A DNA stretch of 64,000 nt from Edolisoma coerulescens. Lineage: Eukaryota > Chordata > Aves > Passeriformes > Campephagidae. The DNA lies in NCBI GenBank assembly GCA_013397115.1, contig VWZW01001322.1, positions 620,001 through 684,000 of the forward strand, written 5' to 3'. Of this stretch, positions 36,501 through 48,797 are shown piece by piece; position 1 is the stretch's first letter, and each line of letters starts with the position of its first letter. The notes beneath the pieces are model-generated. The model was not told where the DNA came from. It did not search any database and saw only the letters and a list, made by a program, of their open reading frames with translations. The translations under genes were made by a program, and so were the position numbers.

Positions 36501-38796
36501 TGCTGCTTGTCAAGCTGTAATTTTCTTTCTGGCTCCTAATTTTAGTGCTCCTTCTCTCCATACATTTATTATGAATTACTACACTATTTTAAAAGCAATT
36601 TAGTATTGTCTCAGATTAGCATACGCAATTGCTAAATATGTTGAAATCCAAGGCAAGTATTTATACAGTGGGTTTTTCACATCTTTCAGCAAATGCTTCA
36701 GCATCAATATTTGCTTATGTGAAGACATTCTCCTGATTATGAATCCTGTTTTACCTGTTTGGTTACTTTCTGCTGATTACATGCCCAAGCCAGACATGTA
36801 AACATCATGAGCTACATCTAAGCAATTTATGCAAAACCCCTGACAACAATGTCAGGTGAGGACGCACCATTAGATCAGGATCTGACCCACCCACACATGA
36901 CTCACCTTTGGCAGTTACTCTGCTATGTGGAATAATAAATATGGTATATTGTCATGCAGTTTGTGTTTCACAGCTAAATGATGAGTGTTTTACAAGCCAG
37001 TGAAAACAGGTTATTTTTGTTTAAAACAACCCCTAGAAAGACCAATCTATTAGTTTCTGTTTTTCAAAATGAAAAAATATTTACAGGAGCTTAGTCAAAA
37101 TGCCAAAAGAAACTTTTTGAGTCAAGTGCATCAAATCTAACTGCTTCAGCAACGGCTGCAATCCACCCAGGGCCACAGTGCATGATAACGTGGGCTCTGT
37201 GAGACTGCTTAAGTGTCCTCACAGCATCCCAAGACTGATCTTGCTACTTACAAGACCAGTAGTTGAAGGAAGGAAACAGACTTGAATGCTGATGGTTGTA
37301 GGGACAATCCATTCAGAAGGACGAAAGTGTCTATGCTCCCTCTTGCCTTGCCCATTCCGCTTCTCTAGTCTCTTCCTGGTCTGGTTTCCTAACCATGAAC
37401 CACAGGGATTTTCAGCTTTTGTTGAGTAGCACATGCCTCAAAAGCAGCAACATGGCAATCTGCATTGAGAACTGACACCTGATGATGCCAAAACTGTGAG
37501 ACAGTGTTTTTTTAGTTCTTGTCCCCAGACTACAGGCAACCTGCAATTCCTCCCATTCCTTCAGAAACATCAAACTTCTGGCTCAACCATTTGCTCCATT
37601 AATCTTTTAAATACCAGAATTACCCCTCATGACTGTGACCCACACTCATTCACTGAGACAAAGGACATCTGAGATCACCAGTGCCCGTATCTCAGAAATC
37701 AGAGCTAGGAAACGTAGAAGGCACAATACAAGTGAAAACATTCATGGATGAAGGAAGAAATACCATGTTCTGAAAGGAGCCCAAGTGACATTTCTAGATC
37801 CAAACGATGTCATTGCTAATAGAGATGCTACAAGTGTTGATCTTCAATGATAAATGAGAAGAATTCAGAAATTAATAGCTAGGACTTGATGCATTTGTGG
37901 AAGTCTTAACAGTCCTCCGCATGAAACTATGCCTGAAAAAGGACACATTGCTGCTAAAGCACAGCAGCAACACAAAACTGCATTTGCAGCACATTCACCT
38001 ACTTTCGACACAGTTCCTCCTGCTGGGCTCAAAGCCCCCTCTTGGTTTTAATTTTCCTTAAGCCTGACCTTTAGCAGCAGCCATTATTTGTCTGCTGAGA
38101 GCATGAAATGCTCTAAGAGGATGGCTCAGCTAAGGACAAGGGTTTTCTGAAGGTTTCGCTGAATTAATTTTGAAGTTTAGCTTTTGTCTTGAGGAATGCT
38201 ATTTGGAACTGAGGCCAATGCTCTTTCTTAACAAGCATGTCCCAAAGATGACAACACACACATTTGTAAAGCTATGCAGATTTCTCTAAAACAATGGTGA
38301 TTTCTATTATTATACAGAAGTATTTAGATGCCAAAAGGCATCAAAATGTGAATAATTCTCCTGACAAGCTTCCAAACTCTGCATCCAACTCAAATAAATT
38401 AAAGACAAATAAAAGCTTAACTTGGTTGCCAAAAATGCGAATTATAAACCCTGTGTATCCTGCTCCACCTCGAATTATAAAAGGTTTACGATACATGCTT
38501 ATTTTTGAGATCATATTTCCACGTGCTACAGGTTTTTTTTCTGTATAAACAACCTAGCTGCTCTCTGGTAATCTCTGGAATACATTTGCTAGAATGTACG
38601 GTCATGCTGGATAGTAGGTGGATTTGTGTGAGTACTCTGCACTTTTATATCTTGACATTTAGTTTTCCAGCATGTGCTTCACTTCAGAAAGCCTCTCATA
38701 TGCTGAACCACACTGTGACATCTTGTGCATACATTATGTTGTATACAATACAATGACTGTGATAATGAAATATTTCAGACTGTTCACTTTACTTAC
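33535..38796 (-). other. KIT intron 7, with GC-rich block
   Basis: 5,262 bp, the longest complete intron in the window. A GC-rich block at about 35235-35750 stands out against AT-rich flanks and contains a 124-codon ORF on the + strand (35398-35772) with no recognisable product. Otherwise no named repeat. Confidence 0.85.
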
Positions 38797-38912
38797 TTTT
38801 CACATAGACATTAAATGTTACAGAGGAGCTGGCATCAGAGTTGGACACAAAAAATGTGTAAATGCCTCCTTCTGTTCCTTTTAATCGTGTAAGGTGAAGT
38901 TCACTTGTGTAA
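38797..38912 (-). CDS. KIT: KIT exon 7: Ig-like domain 4, second part
   Basis: 116 bp, same as human; phase 2 to phase 1. Acceptor TCTTTACAG, donor GAAAA|GTAAGT. It encodes [20 protein letters not shown] then [30 protein letters not shown] is identical to the human Ig4 segment that contains the homotypic dimer-contact Arg and Glu residues. Confidence 0.98.
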
Positions 38913-39596
38913 CTGTAAAGAAAAAATTTAAGCATTATTAAGACACACAACTTGCTCTGAACAGGCAATTGCTGCATGGAAAATAAGAAGGGAATTTTCT
39001 GCAGACATTGTCCATGCAAACGCTCATATCTTACATTATGACTGCCATTGCACTTCCAACATCCAGAAGTTTTGCCACTTCTAACACCCGGATGTGTGCC
39101 TGGGTAGCAGCTCAGCATCAGGCTCAGACGGCATGCATGCATCACCACCTGCTCCTCTTCTCACTGAGGAGGGAACCCAGATTCACAACCTAGGCCACAT
39201 GTTCTAGGTGCTTCACTGGATTTTTGGAAGACAAGGGATCAGGTAAGAACAGTGCCCAGCAGAAATAAAAGCATAAGCTTTCATCCAGAGCACTGGGGTC
39301 TGCTGTGGCAGTGGAGGGAGTTTCTGCACACAAACAACCTTAATTCTCATTTTCGCTCTTGGACAGGAATGTAGGTGAGTCGTGAGTATACAGCATGCTG
39401 GTCCTCAGATGGTGTGGTTAGCTCGATGCCATTCCAAATCTAGGTCAGCAGACTTCGCACCAGTTACTGTGGCAAGCCACACGTTCTACATCTTTTATAG
39501 TCACAATTTTCTCACCATCCCCACTTCCCTCTTTCCAGAGCAGACTCTAGTCTGCTGTTCCAAAATGAAATCGACACTTACAGCCATGCGTATTAC
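38913..39596 (-). other. KIT intron 6
   Basis: 684 bp, GT-AG, no other feature seen. Confidence 0.9.
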
Positions 39597-39780
39597 CTGT
39601 TATTGCCCACAGTCTTGAACTTGACATCATGGTCTGAGGAATTCTGTAATGTTTCGTTCATGTACATCCAGACTTCCTCCTTCGGTTTTGGATATGCCTC
39701 ATATTCAACTGTTAAGTTTCCATTTTGTCCTGCATTTATATCTATTGTGGTATTCATTGTTGCAAACAAACGGACAAATC
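39597..39780 (-). CDS. KIT: KIT exon 6: Ig-like domain 4, first part
   Basis: 184 bp (human 190), phase 1 to phase 2, acceptor AGCTAAAG, donor AACAG|GTAA. It encodes [20 protein letters not shown], then [20 protein letters not shown], matching the human VEYEAFPKPEHQQWIYM segment. No Ig cysteine pair is present, as expected for KIT Ig4, which lacks the core disulfide and makes receptor-receptor contacts. Sequons NTT, NLT, NET and NSS are visible. The acceptor has a weak polypyrimidine tract. Confidence 0.96.
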
Positions 39781-42549
39781 CTTTAGCTGACGGTCATAAG
39801 AGGAGAAGAAAAACAATTTCAGGGCCATTTAGAAGAGTGTGAGTACTCTAACCACACTTAAGACGACTTTAAGATCAGAGATCAAACATCCAACTGTGAA
39901 ACAGGAAATCTTATCTGCAAAGCAGAACTTAAACCCTCACCTGCCAGAACCAAGGCTACTAGCTACATATAGCACGAGGCACAGGACTTAAAGCAGCCTT
40001 GAGTGCCTTAGCATAAATAATTCCATCTTCTGGTGACAAATACTCTCTATATGCGTTTGGAAAAATGAAAGCATGTGTTTGATTCTACTCAAGTATTCCT
40101 GTTTTCCCAAAAATTTGACTTGCTAACTGTCTGGTATGAAAGAAACATTAACAAAAAGCAAGCTAAAATAATTTATTACACTATACTAGAGTATTAAAGG
40201 TTTCTTTGTCAAGTGTAATTAAGAACAACATTACAAATGAAGCTATTAAAAGCTGTAATTAGAGAAAAACGCCGTAAGTCCACAGGCCTAGATACCAATC
40301 ATCTTAAACTAAGGCATTTCTGTACATCTGCTGCAGGGTCTTAATCTTTCATTTGGCAGATACCATTTATCACTGGGCAGTTCCGTTCCAAAATATCATG
40401 TCTAACAACATCCTTGCTGTAGTGGTTTTAATTTCATTAATAAACCCATCAGATTGAGGATTCACTTTAAAAAGACAAAATTTTCAGTCCTATTACAGAA
40501 ATTCATTGGGGAATTATCAGTTTGACAGGCAGATTGCAATTACAAGGAAACACATTTACTGAGAGCTTGAATTTAGACCTAAAGTCAATCTCAGATCCCT
40601 GCTTCTTCCCACTTTCTAGTAATCAAACTGCTGTGGCCAGCTGGGCACCCAAGCTCGGGAAAACCAGAGCCACTGGGGCTTGGTGAAAGCATATGGATCT
40701 GCCAGAGCACTTGGCAGATGCTTTGAAGAAGAAAACGATGAAGCAAATTCAGGTAGGTATGCTCTAAAAATGGTCTCCATCATTAGAAAGGAGAAAAATG
40801 TTTCAAATCTGGAAACTGAAGGTTTGCAGTTCCTTTGCAGTGTTTTTTTCAGTCTTCTCTACAAACACAGGATTATCTATGCAAGCTATATTCAAAATCA
40901 GACAGAACTCCCTTCAAATAAAATTTTACTACGGTGTTATCGGTCCCTGTAATGCAGTTCTAGTACCTTCTATAGTTAGATAAATTAACTCCTAGAAAAA
41001 GTAATTAGGAATTTTACAAAAAAGACAGTATTTCTTGTAAAACTTCTGGCTAATGTTAAACCCACAGTGATTCAGTACCTAATGCAATCCCAGATCTCTC
41101 TCTATATACACACCACACACCACTTCCCAGGTCCCTGGGAGCTGGCACAGTTCAGGTAAATATAGTCAGTTTGACAATAAATGGAGAAAGGTGTCCAAAA
41201 GTTGGAGCTTATTTTATTTTAAGTCAAATTTGAGAGGGTGGAGAGAGAAAACTATCTCAGAAAGGAAAGATTTCTCTGGCATTTTTTATTAAATACAAAC
41301 TTAGCATTTTACTAAATAAAAATTTTGTTTCCTACTTCTTATAATGCCATGTTTTATTTTAAACCCTAGACTTTCCAAAGTCAATCCTTTTTAAAGCTAC
41401 ATTTGCATATGTAGTAGTACCAAGAATTTCTGTAGTGAAGAACTTCCCTGCTCTTATAATAAAAGCTTTCACACTGATCCCCTTGGGGAGAAGATTTTCT
41501 TTCATATTTCACACTGCTTCACTCTTTTACATATGAATGTAGTCTCTCCCGTAAAAAAACGAGGAAAACATTGCTGTCATTGTGAGCCCTACCCCCTCGA
41601 CCAGCACAGCAAGGTTAAGGGCACTCAAGCCTCTGCCTGTTTGCTGAAGATCTGACCCACACAGGTCAAACACTTCTGTTTTCTTTACGTTACCAGGGAA
41701 AGCAAAAACAAGCAGTGTTGCTGGAGTGCGTGTCTGTGCAGCACAAAAACAGATTTGAAAAGGAAAAAAAGAATCCAAGGCTACAGTTCCCTCAGTTACT
41801 ACACCCTTGAATGGTATGGAACTGAAACAGTTGTAGCAACTACACAGACCAGAATGATCTTATTAACTATACCAACATGCCCTTAATTGTACTCTATTTA
41901 TCAAATGAGCAGGTTTCAGCAGCTTTAAAATTCAAAAGGGACTGTGTGTCACCCAAGTTAATATATAGCAGACTCTAAACACATCTGTTATTAAACAAGA
42001 GGAGGAAGTGAGTTTGCTCACTGTTTAGGGACATGATCCAAAACATGTAGAAGTGATGGATAAGTGGGTTTAACAAGGGGGTGACCTCCGGAACAATTTA
42101 ATGCTGTCTATGTGCACCACGACGTTGCTCACAGCATCATTTTAAATAGAGGTACAAATATAGCTTCTATGTAAAAAACACTGACATACTGTCAGTGAAA
42201 TTCCCCATGCTTGGCGAAGGTAAATTAGCTGCTTTGTTAAAACTGGTTTAAATTTTAGATTAAACCAGGAAGGATGAGACAAACCAGAGAGACAGAAACG
42301 CTGTTGGGTGGTTGTTCTTGTATCACTTTCCAATAACGAGCAAAGGGTTATAGAAATTAAAGCAGTCATACACACCACAAGTTCCTGAACCATCCCATAT
42401 GGTACCAGTCAGCAATAACCTTTACAGAAAAGCAACTTTACTCACTGAGGTTTGAGGAAAAGGAGAGAGAAGGAAGGGAAGACTCCCCAGTGTTCTCACT
42501 TTTCATCTCCCGCTTTAGAAATGTTAAGATTTCTACAAGAAGCATTTAC
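39781..42549 (-). other. KIT intron 5
   Basis: 2,769 bp, GT-AG, no named repeat or coding segment seen. Confidence 0.88.
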
Positions 42550-42709
42550 CTAGAGCTTTCAAGGTTACTGTGGCATTGGTTTTTCCGAAAGGGTTTTCTG
42601 CTTGGCATGTGAATTCTCCCGAATCATTAACTCCCACTGAACGGATGTTCAATGTTAATTTCCTTTCATATCCATAATCACCCAAATTTCTGCTTTTGCT
42701 TGTAACAAT
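42550..42709 (-). CDS. KIT: KIT exon 5: Ig-like domain 3, second half
   Basis: 160 bp (human 169, three codons longer); starts on a codon boundary and ends in phase 1. Acceptor ACCGACAG, donor CTAG|GTAAAT. It encodes IVTSKSRNLGDYGYERKLTL, then NIRSVGVNDSGEFTCQAENP and a short FGKTNATVTLKAL end. The D-S-G-x-F-x-C motif supplies the second Ig3 cysteine. An NAT sequon is present. Confidence 0.97.
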
Positions 42710-45371
42710 CTGTCGGTAAAAAACAATTAACATCTAAAACACTGTGTATGCATCATCTTTCCTAGATAAATTAAAAATAGAAGTAATTATAACTTTGCTA
42801 TATTAATATTCATAACTTTAAACCGGAATAATAAGCCAGCACGACAAACCTGTCACTAGAATCTCTCCATGCAAAACAAGTGTGTGATCAGCTGCCTTTG
42901 GGAGATAATGTCCTCTCCTAAGTCCTATCCCCTCCCCTTCTTCTTTTGTTTTTTTTCTCCTCAAGCTCCCTTCTAAGGCAAGAATGTGGGGCGACATGGG
43001 GTGGGGGTGGGGTGAACTTGGGGCTGTGCTCACCTGCCCCAAGAGTTCCAAATGAGGAGACCAGCCTAAGACAAAAAACTAGAGTTTTAGCTTCTTCAAT
43101 GCTCCCATTACCTGATGACGAGGCTGTTGTGCCCAGGGTCAGACCCAGCTCATTCTGGCTACATTTCCAGTACTGAGAAGGTGAGAAACCAGCTGAAGGT
43201 TTTACTTGCACAAACAGCACTTCTAACTGTAGGGCTTGATGCAAAATGACCACTGGGTCCTGACTGTCCTAAAACTCAGAAGCTGCAGCTCTTGTATGAA
43301 GTCATTGCAACTCAGAAGTGTACTTCATCACTCAAGTGGTGCCTGAAGTTCAGAAAAGTCTCTAATGGTTGCAATGCTTCTCAGCGAATGACAAGAGAAA
43401 ATTTAAGGTCCTGGGGCTTCATCTTAATTGTGTTGCTCTATGTCCCAAGGCCACAGCACCTCCTGATTGCAGGCAGGCTGCAGAGAGCCCTGCTGGCAGC
43501 AGGCTAAACACAGCATCCTTCCTCTGGTACCCACTCTGATTCTTGGTCCATAGCAATTTAAATTTATTAATCTTAAAAGCAACTGGAAATTTCATTCTCT
43601 TAAATATCTCATGATTCTATACATATGCATAGAAAAAATAAATGCTTTGAGATGTTGACTTTAGTCTCTATGAGAATGTTCGGTATGGTTGGAAAGACTG
43701 ATAAAATTTACACTGATTAATCCAAATGCAGACCTGGACTTGTCATGATTTTCTAATCCAATTACTGCAGTTCATGGACGTTCCAAGAGCTTCTAGACAA
43801 ATTAAAGCTTCTCAATACAATTTTGATTCCTCTCGAGTTGTAATAATCACAAGAGAAGTATATTTAGTATGGGTGTGCTTGCTAATAACCAGTCTCCTAA
43901 TTTTCCAAAGCAGTGATAACTTCAGTCATACAGGGAAAAAGCATTTCAGTTTTTTTCCTCTCATCTATTCAGGACAAAATGTGATTCTGAATCTACTTAA
44001 ATATGAAATTTGTGATCTCCTTCAATACAAAATTTAATCTGATAGTCAGTATTTCAAAGACAGCAGCTCCTACTATTTACTAGAAAGGACAGAAAAGTCA
44101 AACTTATTTGGAAAATACTTTCCTTGTGGCTTTTACACATTAAATAAAAAATAATAAAGCACAAAAAATGAAGGGAAGGCCTCAATTTCATCAATCCGTA
44201 ACACAGGAAAGGGAGGGAAATGAGAGAAGAAATTAAATTCTCAGATGAAGGTCCTGCACAGGAACAAAAGCAGATCTGCATGTCCCAAGCCACCTTCATG
44301 TCACTTAGACCTTCTCAATGTTCAGAGCTGCAGGGTGGGATTTCTGAAGCAGCGAGCACTTAGCAAGAATAGCTTTGCCAGAGCTGGTGGATTAGCTAAG
44401 CATGGCATGCCCAGCCCCAGGGAACAGGACTCCTGTTCATTATGTGCCTAAGGAGATGTGATTTATCCAAATATCACAGGAGGCTTTTCTTCCATATACG
44501 TGGGCTGAGAATTACGTATTCTGGTCACTACCATAAGCAGTAAAAGATCAGTCAATTAGCATGGGAGTGTATATGGTAGGAGTTACTAAAAGGTCTTCAC
44601 AAGGGCTTTTAATTAATTTAAATTTCAGGGTATACCCAGAAGATCAAGAAGCATTTTCAAAAACAACCCAATGTCTGTTGCTCATTTCAAAGACAAGGCA
44701 GCACACTGGCTTACCAGGGAAGGGGATCTCTCTGCCCCTCTTCTGCAGAATACTTGTGCTGCCAGTATCAAACTCTCCTGGAGCACTGAGCCTCTCAATA
44801 ATTAAATTTGGTGATGCAGTCAGTAACTTCATCTATCACTGGCAGACAGAAGCCAGTTCACTGGTTCATTTTTCAGAGCTTTTCCAGTTAGAGAGGCACA
44901 CCATGTAATTTAAATGAATTAATCATTGCTGCAAATGCTTACTACTATTCCTGTCACACACAACCCCATGCTAATTAGCAGGTATTTTACTGTTAATGAT
45001 AACAACTAGAATATGTAATTTGCAGTCCATGTGTTGATATTTGCAGCTCCCATTGATTGCAATGTGATGTGTAGGCACTCCACACTTCCATATTTAGGAA
45101 GCCCAACAGAGGTCACCTAAACTTCACATTGAAGAGCCTAACTTTAATTTCTTTTTGGGAAGAGAAGCCCATGCAGATGGTTTTCCTCCCAGCCATCCTC
45201 ATGGGCACAGGACAGTTGTTGCCCTCTCACCAGTCTGTGGGATACTGAATCTTTGTAGATGCAACAAATGCAAATCAACACAGCATCAGGTACCCAAGGC
45301 AAGCATGTGAATGTCTACAGAGAGTCTGGGTACTGTGCTGAGGAACACATGATACAATTAAAGGAACTTAC
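42710..45371 (-). other. KIT intron 4
   Basis: 2,662 bp, GT-AG. Contains a G-quadruplex motif at 42998-43023 on the template strand. No named repeat. Confidence 0.88.
42998..43023 (+). other. G-quadruplex motif
   Basis: Runs GGGG (42998), GGGGG (43003), GGGG (43009) and GGGG (43020) with loops of 1, 1 and 7 bases, on the template strand of KIT. Confidence 0.7.
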
Positions 45372-45508
45372 CCCACTCTTGTGAGAAATCCAACTAGCTT
45401 GTACACTGCTATCCACATCTGTGATTATGCATGTAACTTCAAATTCTTCCCCTTCTTTGAGAAGCTCATAGCTTTTTGATAAGGTGATGACAGGAAGAGT
45501 TTTGTGAA
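45372..45508 (-). CDS. KIT: KIT exon 4: Ig-like domain 3, first half
   Basis: 137 bp, identical in length to human exon 4; begins in phase 1 and ends on a codon boundary. Acceptor TTTTCCAG, donor GTGGG|GTAAGT. It encodes VHKTLPVITLSKSYELLKEG, then EEFEVTCIITDVDSSVQASW, matching the human [21 protein letters not shown] segment of Ig3, with the first Ig3 cysteine in EVTC. Confidence 0.98.
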
Positions 45509-48500
45509 CTGGAAAACAATTTAGAAGTTTATTACTTTTCATTAGTCTCAGCTCTTCCGGGGGGGATAAAAATCAACAGTCATTAATTAACTTTCCAATA
45601 AAATCAAGGCTCTGAGATGTATTCAAATTTTTTTAACACATTACACAGTTGTTCCTTTACAATAAGCACATTTCGGCTTCAACCTCGCTTCAAATTACAC
45701 TTAAAAGTTAGATAATACTTGTTAGAGCATAGCAACTTGCATGAAGAAACTTGAATGATGTTGAACCATCAATGAGACAATTCATTTTATGACAGTGATT
45801 AAAAAGTAGCACTCTGGAACCGAAAACATGGTAAGGATCAGCCACTGAAGAACAGCAGCCCAGCACTAACTGCAAATTTTAATTACAAAGCATTACAGCC
45901 AACAGAAAGTACTGTCTGACAGGTCCCTGAAAAGCTCCTGATGGACAGCCTAGGAAGGACAGGTAGAGCTCAAGGACTTCTGCACACCTGTGCCTGAAAG
46001 CACCACAAACTCTGCTTACAGTGATGGCTCACATTTCGTCACCCAAGAAGCAGGTGGTGACATGCAGACGTGGGGTAGCTGTACCCTGTTCTGCCTCAGG
46101 ATGTCTACTGTCAACAGTCAGGTGTATCTGAGGACTATGTGTCTCCCGCTTCTGCAAAGCTCTTCAACTCTTCCTCTGTTCCATTCATGGTTTATTTTTC
46201 TATTTTCTCCATCCTTTCTTCAATTTTTCCTCTTTTATTATACTCCAGTTGACTTCCCACTAGGGCTTTTACACAGGAAGACAAGCTGTAAATGCAGCAT
46301 ATACCATCAGATAAGGTCTTCAGACTCTCTTTCTGCCTCTTACACAACTTTTGTAGTTGTCTTAGGTAAATTGTACAAAACTTAGGAAAACACCATGCTT
46401 GTCAGCCATTCGTACTTTAACAATAATGTTTTCCTCGTGTTGCTGTAAAAAGCTAAAGAGAACAAAGAAATGTATTTGCTCTCTTCAGATACAAAGGCTC
46501 ACACAAAAATCCCCGTCAGCATTCAGCATACCTAAGAGACAGGAGGATGCTAGTGCAGAAGGCATTCTGTGTTCTCATCTGCCAGAAACATCTCTGGACA
46601 TCCAAAAAAAGCCCTAAGTCCATAAAGCCCATCATTCTTTTGAGAAGGGCTGTACGTAAACACTCCGTGCTGTCGTAGCTGTTGTGTGTCTGAGTACTCC
46701 TGCACAGCTCGTTTCATGGATGCCTCTTCAGTCTTTCTGCACCAGAAGCTCACATCTGAGGGTCTGAGTGGCATGGTTATAACTACAAAAATATTACCCA
46801 CCAAAGCGTCTCCAAGACGTTTAAATGTTGAGCCAAGGAGAAAGTGGGAGTTTTACCTGGTGAGGTCAGTAAGGACCGAACACTACAGCACAGTTATTAC
46901 AATACTGAGAGTGACAATGCTGCTGATGGATTTCAGCAGATGCTTCTACTTATTGCATGCTTCCTTCCTAATGGAGAAGGTGGGCAGAGTGACGGGGTGC
47001 CCTCAGCCACCTATGGTTGCCCACCATCAGTGGTTTGCTGACCATGGTACCAGGCCATGGCACCCTTCCATCTGAAGTCACCGCTGAATCACACAAGCAG
47101 AGATTTTTATCCTGTAAAAAAGTCCAATACTACAATCTGCATCTTCTTATGTCAGAGAAAAATCAGTTATATCAATCAGCTGGTTTCTTTCTTTGGCCAT
47201 CACTGAAGAAACAGTTGAGAAAACCCCACTTGTTACAGAACAACACACACAGCAAGAATGGATTTGATTTTTGTCAAAGGAGAATGCCAGAGATGCGTGT
47301 ACTGATTAAACTTTTGTTCTCATTAATTGACATTCAGTAGTTATTAAAGTTCATTGTATGAGAATTTCCAAATCATCAGGATAAGAAGATTTAAACTTGC
47401 CACAGCAAACTCTGCACTTGAGATGGCCCCCACTGCTCAGCCTCTTGCCCCACCACCAAGGGGAATGGGCAGGTCACACATGGAGCAAACACCAGCGTGT
47501 GCCCTCATCACGCCACAGGGCAGCTCTCCTTCACCAGCACGAGAGGACAGGCTGCTGTGGCCTGGCCTCAGCTCCCAACTCCTGGCACAATGCAGGCAGC
47601 AGGGACGAGCACGCCAGCCTGCCAGCCCAAGCCATGCTCCCCCTCCTTCGGCACCAGCCTCAGCTGCAGCTTCATTCCAAGTGTCCAGGGCTACACGGAG
47701 AACAAACTCATTTACTTGCCCCTGAGGAAATGCCAAGCCAGCCTGGCTTGCTGAACTGCTCCGCTTCCCTCCTGGCTATTTATACAGCCCAATAATGACA
47801 CACGGGCTAAGTGCAGGCTCCAAACTGCCCAGACAAAACCGGCCTGTAAAGCCCTGCAGACAGACATGGGGCTTCTCCTCCTTCCCAAACCCACCTAGGC
47901 ACCCAGCCCTAGGGCACAAGGGTGTGTGAAGGTCAAGTGTAGGATATCACCAACAGGTTTGCCAAATGTAGTGCTGCATGTAGCAGCTCAACCACAACGC
48001 ATTCCCCATCATGATCTGTGCACACGGCCGCTGTTGTGACCGTCTTCACTCAATAATATGATGACAAAGACCTTCTCCTTCTGGAAGCTCTGCCTCTCCA
48101 CCAAATCCCTCTTTTTCAATGCCATCAATTAGCTCCTTCTACTGTCACTGGTGGGCAACAGACACAGGAGTCAGGAACCAAAATAATTTTGCCTGCACAA
48201 ACCTGTCCAAACCTCAGGGTGCTGGTTTGCCCTCAGAATTTAACAGCATAACCCACATTTCTTATAATGATGAGAAAAACACCTGGAAATCACCACAAAT
48301 AGAAAACAAAACTCATCAGGGCCAAACCTTCTGAGCACAGCCACAAGGTAAGTGTCACGAGATCAATCTGTGCCCTGACACAACTTGCCCAAAACAGGCT
48401 TTCTAAGCTCACCACTTTCCTTTGGACAGACGTGACACTTCACAGCCCTTCTCTACACCTCCTGGGAGGCGAGGAGTAAAATCAGGCTCTCTACAAGAAG

Positions 48501-48518
48501 GCAAAAATCCTGTGTTAC
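45509..48518 (-). other. KIT intron 3, carrying repeat copy A
   Basis: 3,010 bp, GT-AG. Holds the first copy of a GC-rich unit found again in intron 1. The rest shows no named family. Confidence 0.88.
47480..47962 (-). repeat. Dispersed direct repeat, copy A (intron 3), with TATA element
   Basis: 483 bp, GC-rich, matching copy B at 54845-55337 in the same orientation with about five substitutions and one 10-bp indel (copy B has ten bases more near its middle), roughly 99% identity by eye. Weaker similarity extends about 55 bp further left. On the minus strand it contains TATAAATAG (47776-47784), a good TATA box. ORFs inside are short and unlike any protein I know. It could be an LTR or other promoter-bearing element, or a recent duplication; the family is unknown to me. 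Confidence 0.85.
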
Positions 48519-48797
48519 CTGGTCTCACATTCAGGAAAATCTTCTCTGATATCTTCTGAACTCCATTGTGCTTGGCCAAGCACTGGTAGCAGCCCTTGAA
48601 TGACCTCTGTACGTTCTTTATAACAATGCCTTTCTGGGGATTGGGAATGAACGTCATATTTTTGGGGAGACGTTTGCCATCACATTTTTTCAGTGTGAAA
48701 TTCGTAACATTTGGATCTGTTAGTGGGCACACTAGGAGGATGTCACTGTCTTCTTTTCCATAGATCAGAGAATCAACAAGGAAGAGCACATTTGGAT
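48519..48797 (-). CDS. KIT: KIT exon 3: Ig-like domain 2
   Basis: 279 bp (human 282), phase 1 to phase 1, acceptor CTTCACAG, donor ACCAG|GTAAC. It encodes Ig domain 2, the main SCF-binding module, starting DPNVLFLVDSLIYGKEDSD and ending SEKIFLNVRP. The four D2 cysteines typical of KIT are present (VCPLTDP, KKCDG and the pair GCYQC), matching the two-disulfide arrangement of the human domain. Sequons NVT, NFT and NMT are visible. Because exons 2 and 3 are both symmetric phase-1 exons, skipping or deleting them together preserves the frame. Confidence 0.98.

Noticed and set aside
47788..47793. CCAAT box next to the TATA element in repeat copy A
   Set aside because: It is only a few bases from the TATA element, whereas functional CCAAT boxes lie 30-50 bp upstream of it.
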